Below the pieces are notes generated by a model. That model saw only the letters and a list, made by a program, of their open reading frames with translations. It had not been told where the DNA came from and searched no databases. Position numbers and translations under genes: made by a program. From Sambucus nigra (taxonomy: Eukaryota; Streptophyta; Magnoliopsida; Dipsacales; Adoxaceae), in NCBI GenBank assembly GCA_949130495.1, contig OX422210.1, forward strand, positions 503,727,760 to 503,791,759: 64,000 nucleotides of DNA, read 5' to 3'. This document shows, piece by piece, positions 46,292 through 56,610 of the stretch (position 1 is the stretch's first letter; every line of letters starts with the position of its first letter).

Positions 46292-49200
46292 TTATTTGAA
46301 AGAAGATCTAATGTAGCAACATCCCATCTTGCCCATCTTATAAGCTCCTTGAGATATCTTTGGAAGGTCCGAGAAATTGTTGAAGATTGAATATGAATGA
46401 ATATTAACCCCATAGTTAGCAAGACTATCTGCAACCATATTTGATTCCCTGAAGCAGTGAACTAAAGAACTTTTGGTATTGATGAGATTCTCTTTGATTT
46501 CTTCCACATTTAATAAGCTTCCAAGGCGGTTTCCAGTTTCGATTTATCAGATTCACCACATAAGAAGAATCAGATTTAATCACCACTTCCTCAAGATTGT
46601 ATTCCAAGCAAAGATTTGATCCCAACCATAGACTTTTGATTTCCACAAATGAATTAGAAGCATATCCCTCATTCTGAGCATAGGCAAAAATGATGTCTCC
46701 TTTGTGATTTCTAAGAATGCCACCAATACCACTTCTTCCAGGATTACCTTTAGATGCCCCATCCACGTTTAATTTGAATTTATGAGGGGAGGGGTAGTTC
46801 CATTTGACAGGGATAGACACTTTAATATAGTGTTTGATGTTGAGATAGAAAGTAGATTGAATCCCAATATCAAAGCAAGATACTCTATGTCTAAATACAA
46901 TCCCTTTGCAAATACTAGAAATCAATTGAATGGTCTGAGAAATAAGAGCTTTTCCATCAAATGAAGAATTATCAAAAAGAATTTTATTTCTGCATTTCCA
47001 TATCTCCCAGCACACAATAATGGGGATGCATTTACCAAGAAATTTGGAATAATCCTTTGGGCCACTTTTGATCCACCAACTTAAGAGCATAGAGGAAATA
47101 CTGATTGAGCTCATATCAATTCCCATAAGATTAGAGAAGAACTTCCAAACTGGAGTGATACTCGGGCAGTGAAGGAATAAATGGTCAACTATCTCACCAT
47201 CTTTCTTACAAAGGTTGCATCTTGAACATAGTTTTATACCAATGCCTTGAATGATATCATCTAAAGGAATGCTTTTGTTGATAATTTTCCACATATTAAT
47301 AGAGCATTTTTTAGGAATATTATTATCCCAAATAATGCTATAGACAGTGGAAGAAGGATGATTATCATGGCAAGAGGCATAGGCAGAAGAGAATGAAAAT
47401 TCACCTGAAGATTCAGAAGTCCATATCCATTTCCCATCAATACATTGCATTTGAAGAAGGCAAATATCTTTCACCCTCAATAAGCTTTTCCAGGTATGAG
47501 AACCATTAGAATAACTAACTTCATGTCTCATATATTTATTAGACATGTACATGGCCCAGAGAGAGTTTTCAGTATTCAACTTCCAAAAAAATTTCATGAA
47601 AGAAGCTTTAGATATATAATTGAAATTGGGCAGATCAAGGCCACCCGCAGAATTGCTTTTACAAATAGCCTCCCATTTCTTCCATTGGTGCTTCCAACCA
47701 AGATCTACAGAACCTCCCCAGAAGAATTTATTGAGGATAGCATGGACTTTAAGAATAACAGCTTTAGGGGGAGATAAAGAAGACAGAAGATAAGATGGGA
47801 TAGAAGACAAAACATGCTTGAGAAGAATAAGTCTACCACCACTTGAAAGGAATTTAGATTTCCATCCAGCTATTTTCGACCTCAAAGAAATAATAAGGCT
47901 GTCATAAAATTTGATTTTGTTTCTACCTTTAAATAAAGGACACCCCAAGTACTTAAGGGGAAGCTCCTTGTGGTTAAGGCCAGAGATAGAAGCAATTTTT
48001 GATTTCAATTGAGGTTTACTTTTAGAATCCACAGTAAATGAACTTTTGGTTGAATTCACTTTTTGACCAGATAAATAGCAATACTACTGGATGTAGTCAC
48101 CTATTTTCTTGAGTGATCTTTTTTCACCTCTGCAAAAAACAATAAGATCGTCTGCAAAAGCAAGGTGAGATACCAACGGACTGCCACTAGGAAGATAATA
48201 TGGGTTGACTGCTCCAGAAGACATTAATATGTTCAATCCTCTACTCAGATACTCATCTGCAATAATGAATAGACTTGGGGACAATGGATCCCCTTGTCTA
48301 AGGCCTCTAGAAGATTTAAAGTAGCCATACCGACCCCCATTGATAACTAAAGAAAACCAGTTGTTGGAAATGCTCCTCCATATAATCAATCCATCTTTCA
48401 CCGAATCCAAAAGCACGAAGAACTTGGATTAGAAAACCCCAGTGGACCCTGTCATAAGCCTTCTCCATGTCCAACTTAATGATGACATTACCACCATGAA
48501 TTTTTTTCCCCAGATTATGCACCATCTCTTTGGCAAGCAGAACATTGTCTTGAATAGCCCTTCCCTTTAGGAATCCACTCTGATTTTGAGATATAAGCAT
48601 TGGGAGAACTTTAGCTAGCCTTGTGGATAAGATTTTTGTAATGATTTTGAATGAGAAGTTGCATAGACTAATGGGCCTTAGATCACCACAAGTTTTTGGA
48701 GATTTGACCTTGGGAATAAGCACCACAGATGTGCTTGTCCAGCTACGAGGAGGAACATTACCTGCAAAAAAGGAGTTAAAAGCAAGAACTAAGTCATATT
48801 TAATGATATTCCAGCAGACCTTGTAGAAGTAGCCCCCAAATCCATCAGGACCAGGAGCAGACTCTACATTTAGGTCATTGATAGCTGCTAAAATGTCCTC
48901 TTCATTGGTGAAAGCTTCCAAATTTTCATTAAGATCAGAAGTAATGATGGTAGGAATGGTATCACTGACATCAGAAAAAGGAATGTAAGTGTATGCCTTG
49001 AGCTGGTGTTCATAGAATTGGATAATGTGAGCCTTAATATCTTCAAAGTCTTCTAATATATTGCCCTCTTCATCATTGATTGATTGAATCAAGAGTTTAT
49101 GAGTTTTGGCCCTGACACTATTATGAAAGAACTTTGTATTAGAGTCACCAGCTTTAAGCCATTTAGCAGCCGATTTCTGTCTCCAATAGATCTCTTCATT

Positions 49201-50211
49201 TGCACAGGCATTCATTAACTTTGCTCTACATTTATTCAGGGCTTCTCTATTAGAATCATTACAGTCCAATTCGAAATTAAGCTCAAGCTGGAGGATTTCA
49301 TCTTCTAAATCTTTAATTGATTGAAAAACATCCTTGAATGTAACCTTGTTCCATGTTTTGAGAGCCTCTTTAAGTCTTCTGAGCTTCAAGCCAAAACGAT
49401 TCATTCCCATAGCATCAATGGTAATATTCCAAGAATTTTGGACTACATCTTGGAATTGGTGATGATTACACCACATGTATTGAAATTTAAATGGCTTAGG
49501 TAGGCAGGAAGATTGAGAAAGAACATTAAGAAGAAGAGGAGCATGGTCTGAAGTGGATCTGTTCAGATGTTGGACTTTAGTCAGGGGAAACAAATTAATG
49601 AAATTTTGGTTAGCGAGGCATCTGTCCAGTCTGGCCATAATGATATCCTCCTCTTTCCTATTGTTACACCAAGTAAATCTAGTACCATTATAACCCAAGT
49701 CAGTCAGGCCACAGTCATCTATAGCTTGGATAAAACTTTCAGCAGCTACTTGATCTATATCATTTCCCCCAAGTATTTCATGCTGAGTAGTGACAACATT
49801 GAAGTCTCCAATAACCAATTGAGGGAAGTTCTGAAAATTACAAGCAATGTATGACAAATGATCCCATAACTCCAATCTTTCATCTTTAGAACATTTAGCA
49901 TACACAATAGTTATCACTATGTTATGCTGCTCTTGAGAATGGCTTATTTTAACTGTTAGATGTTGAGGATTGTCTATCAAGCACTGAACACTTACATTAA
50001 ATCTCCATAACAACCAAATCTTTCCATTGACATTATAACAGCAGCCCTCAAAACCCCATTTTTTCATATAACTGTTGATCTTTAATTGATCCACCTTTGG
50101 TTCAAGAAGAGCAATAAATGGCATTTTATGAATCTTACATAGCAATTTCAGTCTACGATTTGATGATTTTTTTGCAGCCCCTCTAACATTCCAAACCATA
50201 AAATTGATCAT
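46292..50211 (-). pseudogene. LINE ORF2: endonuclease, reverse transcriptase, RNase H
   Basis: Starting at the ATG at 50211 (MINFMVWNVRGA), an endonuclease domain shows VIGDFNVV and STSDHAPLLL. RT follows with DLRPISLCN, SGFLKGRAIQDN, IIKLDMEKAYDRVHW, GLRQGDPLSPSLFI and the LAFADDLIVF catalytic step, then ELPLKYLGCPLFKG, a zinc-binding CSRCNLCKKDGEIVDHLFLHC, and an RNase H with FKLNVDGASKGNPG, FVEIKSLWLG and IKSDSSYV. ORF2 nicks the target and copies LINE RNA into it. Lesions are few: a frameshift near 48365 within the RT, a TAG at 48084-48086 after GDYIQ, and a frameshift near 46500 that puts the last RNase H segment (MVADSLANYG) in another frame. It follows ORF1 with a 4-base ATGA-type overlap (50208-50211). 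Confidence 0.9.
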
Positions 50212-51500
50212 TGAGACTTAAAAGTAGGAGAGTGATTGGTACCTTTGTATGAGGATCTGGTGATTCTTATGAACATAGGATCATGATTCCTCCCTTGTAA
50301 CTGCGTACTAGAAGCTTGACCTGTTACCTCCCTAGGATTTTTATCAGCATACTGCATCTCTAATAACCTCAAGTTACCATCAAATTTCTTTGATGATATA
50401 TGGAGATCCTCACAGTATGGAGTTTGAAAGGTTTCATCATCATCAATATATGTAGCATATAGAGGTTTAGAAACTGATTTCTTGTCAGCTTTAGGGATAT
50501 CAGTGCCTCTAGGAGATAAGGAGATATTTTCCACAGCTATAACTTCTTCATCATCCATATCTTGAATAAAATTGTCTCCAGGAAGGGAGATATTGGCCAC
50601 AGCTAGATCTTCTTCATTATCCTTATCTTGGATAAGAACCATGTTTGTATTGTCCTCAGGCTGTGATAAGACAGCATCAGTTCCTTCAACAATATTTTGG
50701 TCTTTGATCAGGTCTGCTTGGGTATGCTTCTTGCTATTTTTTATAATCCATTCATGCTTATCCTTAATAGCTGTCTTGGATGTTATTTCTACCCGAGATT
50801 CCATAAATTGGCCATCCTCCTTGTCTGACTCTGAGTTAAGAACTTCATTAACATCTCTACCTACCTGTTTAATTGGGTCAGCAGCCTTGGCTGCAAGTTG
50901 AAAAGTAGGGTTAACCTTTTCGTGCCTTGTCAAAAGTTTTTTTGGTACCATATCAGGTTTTTGCACCATTTTTTCCTCATGTTTAGACAGAAGGAATAAA
51001 CAGGTATCCTCCTCATGACCCTTTTTGCAGCAATGACTACAATATTTGGGTTTATTGTCCGACTGAACCTCCTGCCAGAAGCCAGAATCACCACAGCCTA
51101 TCCAAACTCTCTTGGGTAAAGTTTTTAAGAGATCCACTTCAACACAAACGCGAGCCACACTAGGTCTATTCAAATCCACAGTTGATGAATCAAGATTGAG
51201 AGGTTTTCCTATCAATTGGGCAATAGAAAAAAGAGATGATTTAGAGAAAAAATGGATTGGAAGATGAGGGAATGAAATCCAGATTGGAGCGAGGCTATTT
51301 TCAATATCTACTCGAAAATCAGTTGTCCATTTGAATATTCGCATAGGAAATCTCCCTACATACCAAGTATCACGCAACCACATTCTTGAATAATCTTCAT
51401 CAGAATTCAATCTAATCAGGACATGCTTATTATCAAGAAGACCAACATTGAAAGCAGTTTTGAGAGAAAAGGTTTGGAATATTTGTCGAATAGTTTCCAT
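50208..51500 (-). CDS. LINE ORF1: DUF4283 and zinc-knuckle RNA-binding protein
   Basis: 430 codons, no internal stop. The N-terminal DUF4283 domain shows HVLIRLNSDEDYSRMWLRDTW, trimmed here as HVLIRL and DYSRMWL, then FPMRIFKW, LAPIWISFPHLPIHFF and IAQLIGKPLNLD. A zinc knuckle follows with YCSHCCKKGHEEDTC (CX2CX4HX4C). The remainder is acidic and repetitive (two copies of a DNFIQDMDDEE or EDLAVANISL type) without a domain. ORF1 binds LINE RNA. The family usually starts upstream with FSHGRPS: here those codons are present in frame before the ATG at 51500 but follow a TGA, so the true start may be lost. ORF2 begins within its last codons. Confidence 0.85.
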   Translation of the reverse strand: METIRQIFQTFSLKTAFNVGLLDNKHVLIRLNSDEDYSRMWLRDTWYVGRFPMRIFKWTTDFRVDIENSLAPIWISFPHLPIHFFSKSSLFSIAQLIGKPLNLDSSTVDLNRPSVARVCVEVDLLKTLPKRVWIGCGDSGFWQEVQSDNKPKYCSHCCKKGHEEDTCLFLLSKHEEKMVQKPDMVPKKLLTRHEKVNPTFQLAAKAADPIKQVGRDVNEVLNSESDKEDGQFMESRVEITSKTAIKDKHEWIIKNSKKHTQADLIKDQNIVEGTDAVLSQPEDNTNMVLIQDKDNEEDLAVANISLPGDNFIQDMDDEEVIAVENISLSPRGTDIPKADKKSVSKPLYATYIDDDETFQTPYCEDLHISSKKFDGNLRLLEMQYADKNPREVTGQASSTQLQGRNHDPMFIRITRSSYKGTNHSPTFKSQ

Positions 51501-51515
51501 AGAGGGGCGGCCATG

Positions 51516-53550
51516 AGAAAATCCTCAAATAGAGAAAGTATCTATTACTAATACTATTTGCCTACCCACTCTCGATAAATTTCAACACGGGGGAATAAAT
51601 CACACCAAATCACATATTTGGTTGTAGCGGAGACCACTACTACACATTTCCTCATCAACATGATATCATCGCAAATCACAGCGAAGTACCCCGCTTTCAG
51701 AAACCTACTAATGATGCGTCTGTACCATATAGTGCTAGAAATATAACTTGGGATATTCTCCTTTCGATTATACCAATAATGAAAACTCTCTTCTCTTTCA
51801 CTTTCTAGGAGGAAACACTTTCCTTAACTATTCCAATAGGTTGTTGATGCATAATAAGAAACACTTATCTCATAACTCGACCTTATCCTGCTTCTGGTGG
51901 TTCACACATCCATTTAGTGAACCATACCTCTTTTAGAATCTTCCACATGATAACATCGCCGAATACTCAACTCGATTAAAAACTCTGGTGTCTGCTCCCA
52001 CGACACCTCTACCATCCTTGGTGAATTCATTCCCATAAATGGCCTCGTGACGGATCCAATTTTAGTGCCAATCTCCAAAGCACAATCAAGCCCTTACCTA
52101 GGTGATAACGCAACACCCTAACAACTAAAGACTATAAGAACCTATAACTATCGGTGACACCTCTATGCTACTGAAATCACCTCTAATGTACTCACATCCA
52201 CACATAAACGAGTGTGTCATACCTACTTTTGAGACTAAGCACAACTACCCAAACGCAAATCCCAACCCAAATGTGGCATGTAAAAGCCTACCCTCGGTAG
52301 TCCTATAAGATTAAAACATAACTATACGCACAATCTTACTGATAATATAGTTACGTCTCATCATAAAATCAACAAAGTGGCCGAAAACCAATCCGACTAA
52401 ATAGACTCTCACGTCTCTATAATCACAACATAAGGTATCCCCCACCCGCTGGGGTAACTAAAAATACAAAAAGCTACAAGAAAATACATATACCTTATAA
52501 TCAAAATAAAAGACACACTACTTAACAAAGAATGACAAATACGCGATGTCTAATCCCAACTCATGCGCGCGAGCCATAAACATACACATAACCATCCCTC
52601 AGAGGTACCCCAAAAGTTTGGTTTCACTTAAGGCATCCAGTAACTAGTTGGATTCATTCATGATGATCGTAACACCTTCTTTTAAAGGAAATATCAAACC
52701 GGAGACCCAAGTAACCTTACTTCTTTAGTCATTTTTGCTAAAATCTGCTTTGTTTACCCTTCTTTCATAGGTCATGGCTCCACTGAGAAATATTTACATG
52801 TCCCAACTGGGCAAAAAATATCTTATTGTCTACTCTTAGAAACCTCTTAGGACAAAATCCCCTTATGCGGTTTCTTCAGCTAGTGAGGTCTATCTACTTA
52901 AATCCCCATTACATCATCTTTATTTATTGTGCCTAATTTTGCCTTATCTTCTGAATATTATGGACTTTATCCCTATAATAATAAATCTTCTATTGATGTA
53001 AGAGTGAAACTCCAGCCACCCGAGCGTAAGTGGTGAAAAGAGGGATACCTAGTAGAATATGTTAACCCTTTCACGTAAGGTTTCTTCCAACTTAAAAAGT
53101 CTTTCTCGTATTAGTTAATCATGTGAACATGCTTTCTTCCCTTCAATATCAATTTGTCATGGTGCATATAGAAAAAGAAAGTTAAACTCCTCATACTTTC
53201 CACCACACTTTTGCATAGATGAGGTCTTCAAAAAGTTACTTCGAAAGCATTCCCTTTGAATTTATACGCTAACACTCGTCAAAGGTCTCACATTTACAAG
53301 CCCTTAACTCTCGATCTAAGTTCACCTCATACGTTGGACATCTTTCAAGATAAATCCAAATAAGATAACCTCTAGAAACAATTGGTTTTTTAGAGTCGTT
53401 CGTTAGGAAACAATGGTGCGAAACTTCCTAAACAGGTCATCATTTTAGACAATACAAACCCTAAATGATAAATCTCTAATGTAGTTAAAGAACGCAATGA
53501 AAAAAAGATACGAATGCACTCAAGATCCCAAGGATATGAGAACTTAAAAT
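51516..53550. other. Interior of element B, right of the LINE
   Basis: This should be the gag side of the Gypsy element on the minus strand. No gag domain, zinc knuckle or other motif could be read. It appears to be non-coding filler, as in other large LTR derivatives. Confidence 0.5.
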
Positions 53551-53562
53551 GCTCTGGTACCA
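53551..53562 (-). promoter_or_regulatory. Primer binding site of element B
   Basis: The minus strand reads TGGTACCAGAGC (Met-tRNA type, one change), two bases from the LTR at 53565. Confidence 0.8.
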
Positions 53563-53564
53563 AA

Positions 53565-54040
53565 TGTGACACCCCGTAAAATCCATAAATAGATTGATCA
53601 AGTCTAATACAGAAATCACAGGAATCAAAAAATATTTGGCAACATTCTCAACATATAAATAAACAAAATCGAATGAACAATGACAAGATAATGAAATACT
53701 GAATCAACATAAAACCAACTTTGATACCAATCATTTCCACTACAACATAAGGCATCTCTGAATATAAAAAAACTCCCATACAAAATTCAAACTCTGAATA
53801 TAAGTACAGATCTACAACTAGAGTGAAAATAAAAAGAGTACAATAAAAGAATGAGCTAAAAAAAATTTTACTGCTACAATCTTATGAGTAAGAAATGGTA
53901 CGTTGCTAGAGATTCTCCTCCAATGAACCCGCATCTAAAAGAACTACTGCAAATATGACAAGTAAATATAGTTTAAAAGAAAATGTCAATAGCAAGTCTA
54001 TGTAGAATATGATTATAATTGAATCTGGGCCATATTATAG
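53565..54040 (-). repeat. 5' LTR of element B, first segment
   Basis: Matches 42396-42842 through shared phrases such as AAATCCATAAATAGATTGATCA and TTCTCCTCCAATGAACC, trimmed. Beyond 54040 the sequence departs from the other LTR. The match resumes only at about 59355. Confidence 0.8.
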
Positions 54041-54143
54041 GTACGCAAATGTGTGTAAAAACATTTATGTGATTTTAATTAGTTTACATTTTTGGCCGTA
54101 CAAGAATATTATTGGTATAGTTTTTTCATACTCTGTTATTAGG
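53838..54143. repeat. Direct repeat, left copy (about 306 bp)
   Basis: Repeated at 55669-55977 with roughly 90% identity by eye (shared AAAGAATGAG, AGAAATGG, CAGTCTATG-like and TGGTATAGTTTTTTCATACT phrases). The two copies flank the LTR plus tRNA insertion. Confidence 0.85.
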
Positions 54144-55608
54144 TGATTAGGCATAAATTCTTCACATTTATCCCCTTGATTTCGGTATTTTTATGATCTC
54201 GTGCACTGTAAATAGCTTGGATTTGTCTTATATTTATAATATTAACACTTTTTGGCAAGTATTTCGTATTTTGTGTATCTCGTATGTCTTTTACAGGTAT
54301 TTCATGCAAATTAGTGCGAAAGAGAACGCAAAACAATGAAAGAAAGCAAGAAATGGGGAGCTCAAGGGCAATTTTGTAATTTTACAGACATATTCCGGAG
54401 GTGGGGAAAACTAGAAAGTTGAATAACTCTACATTACAAGAACACAGGAAGAAACAGAAGTCAAATCGGAGCTATGGATCAAAAGTTATGCCCATTTAAA
54501 GTTGGAGACAGAAAGTCAAAAGTTGAAATTAATTTTGGAAGCTAAAGAGTTTCAACTCTTGAAATTTCTTGTATAATTTCTTTTTATTAGATTTAAAATG
54601 TGGAGAGACATGGGAAGAGTCATTTTTGAGATGTATGAAATGGAAAACCCTAGTAGGAAGAAGAGAAGGTTTTTTACTTCACGTTGTAGGAGGCTAGTAG
54701 TTAGGGTTTCTTTGTAGTTAGTTTTTAAAGGATTCTTGTATACAAGAACCCTACTTTTGAAGTTTGACTACTATTCAAGATTCAAATATCTATTCAAGAT
54801 TCATCATTCATCCATTACAAGTAATTTTAATTTATTATTTTTACTGCTTTCATAGTTATTTTAATTAATTGTTGCTATCTAGTTTTCCAATCCCAATTCA
54901 AATCATGTTCTCAATTTTCTAGATTTAGTTATGAAATCCTGCCCTTTCAGTTTTAAGTTTTCTTTTATTTTAATCATGTTAAGCTAATTTTTTAAGGGTG
55001 GGGATGCATGAACCCAACCCGATGTGGTATGTATATGTATAGTGTCACAACCATTGTAGACCTTTTGACCTCGTTTATCCTAGGTAACCGGGGTGCTTAA
55101 GGATGCAACACGCGTGAACTATTGTAACACTGCTTTACTCATTCTTTGATTATGTATGATGCGGGATTGAACCTCATATATATCATGCTTTGGAATACTA
55201 AAGACTAGGTCTGATCAGTTATCTAATTTATGACTAATTTTGTACTGGCATACACACTAGGGTTTGGGAGAGTGTATTCTTAACCCATTTCTTCATTTAT
55301 ATTAATTCCTTCTTAGTTAGTTAATTTTTCATGCGTAGGTTAATTTAATTGAATTTAGTTAATTCATAGATAAAATTGAAAAATCAATCATATTTTTCTT
55401 TTCTTTTCTTTTAACATCAACTTTTGGATTAAACTACCTTACCTTTGTCGTCACGTTCACACGTCCTAACTCCCTGTGGATTCGATACCCAGACTAGACA
55501 CTATACTCCGCGAGAGTGTAGTTAAAGTTTAGATTTTTGTATTGCGATTGGAAGCCGATAACAACGACTAGCATATTTATATGGACGCTCGGTTTTTCCA
55601 CTCGATCA
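54144..55608 (+). mobile_element. Single LTR of an Athila/Tat-type Gypsy element
   Basis: Begins TGATTAGGCATAAATTC and ends CTCGATCA (TGAT...ATCA), 1,465 bp. It contains CTCCCTGTGGATTCGATACC near 55470 and GCGAGAGTGTAGTTA near 55510, phrases common in Athila/Tat LTRs. It is followed by ATA and a tRNA-Asp complementary site. No second LTR and no internal genes accompany it. Confidence 0.8.
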
Positions 55609-55611
55609 ATA

Positions 55612-55668
55612 TGGCGCCGTTACCGGGGATTGAACCCGGGTCACCCGTGTGACAAGTGGGAATACTTA
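55612..55668 (-). other. 57-nt copy of the 3' part of tRNA-Asp (primer site read far past its usual end)
   Basis: The minus strand carries the T arm (GGGTTCAATCCCC), variable loop, the anticodon arm with GUC anticodon (TTGTCAC) and part of the D arm, ending with CCA. An LTR primer site normally covers only about 18 nt of the tRNA; here the match continues to the D loop. Differences from the plant tRNA-Asp consensus known to me are all C to T or G to A, most at CpG. It is not a tRNA gene: the 5' acceptor half is absent and CCA is not encoded in plant nuclear tRNA genes. Confidence 0.88.
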
Positions 55669-55977
55669 AAAGAATAAAAGAATGAGATAAAAAAAAATTT
55701 ACTACTAAAATATTATGAGTAAGAAATGGGAGGTTGCTAGTGATTCTCCTCCAACGAACCCGCATCTAGAAGAACTACTGCAAATAGGACAAGTAAAGAT
55801 AGTTTAAAAGAAAATGTCAATAGCAAGTCTATGTAGAATATGATTATAACTGAATCTGGGGAATATTATAGGTACGCAAATGTGTGTAAAAAATTTGATG
55901 TGATTTTAATTATTTTACATTTTTGGTCGTACAAGAATATTATTGGTATAGTTTTTTCATACTCTGTTATTAGGCTC
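55669..55977. repeat. Direct repeat, right copy
   Basis: Second copy of 53838-54143. It continues as CTCGAAGAAGG where the left copy runs into the LTR. Confidence 0.85.
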
Positions 55978-56610
55978 GAAGAAGGAAGATGTTGAACAAC
56001 TAATAAATGCTTTTGCTTCGTCAAAATGCGTGAAAGTTTTGTTTTTTTTTCCCACCAAATACAACCATTTTTAAGATCTACATTTACGAAAGTAGGATAT
56101 GACTTGTTACCATAAAGTTAGTTTTGAAATTGTAGCACGCTAAAATCAATGATAAATTACGATGTGCTTTTGAGTGCATGAAATAGTTGTTCCTTGGCAT
56201 TAGTTGCATGTTGCTTGGTCATCATTCATAATGATCTTGGGATTTTTTATATCTAAAAGATGTAAATTATGAAGAGAGGAACTAACATTTGGAAGGAAAA
56301 ATAATAACAAGTATATATTATTTTCCTATGACATATATAATTAAGTACCACATATGAAAAACTCAAGAAGAAATCATATTAAGCCTAATTATAATTTGAA
56401 AAATTAAATCCTAATAAATAATAGCAATATCTTTGAATATCAAAATATTCGAATAATGGGTGTCAAAGTCTATAAAATTATATTTTGCAACAAAAACAAT
56501 ACCAAAGTGTGGAATAAAGTTTTAGATTACTATTCTAAATATAACCATTACCAAGGTATCCGAGTAAAAAAAAACTTAAACTATTAACTCGCTTATAAAT
56601 TAAACCAAAT
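55978..56610. other. Unassigned sequence left of element E
   Basis: AT-rich, no match to the other LTR of B and no motif. It may belong to another, undefined insertion. Confidence 0.4.

Larger units (their letters stand above)
46111..51515 (-). mobile_element. L1-type LINE, nearly full length
   Basis: On the minus strand it has ORF1, ORF2 and a 3' poly(A) tail, seen as 23 T at 46111-46133. The 5' end is near 51515, a little upstream of the ORF1 start. I could not find a matching target duplication at the two sides, so the exact 5' border is open. It sits in the interior of Gypsy element B. Confidence 0.85.

Noticed and set aside
48623..50901. Plus-strand open frames between 48623 and 50901
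   Set aside because: Antisense shadows of LINE ORF1 and ORF2.
55612..55668. A functional tRNA-Asp gene on the minus strand
   Set aside because: The 5' acceptor stem and most of the D arm are missing, and CCA is present in DNA, which plant nuclear tRNA genes lack. It sits where an LTR primer site belongs.
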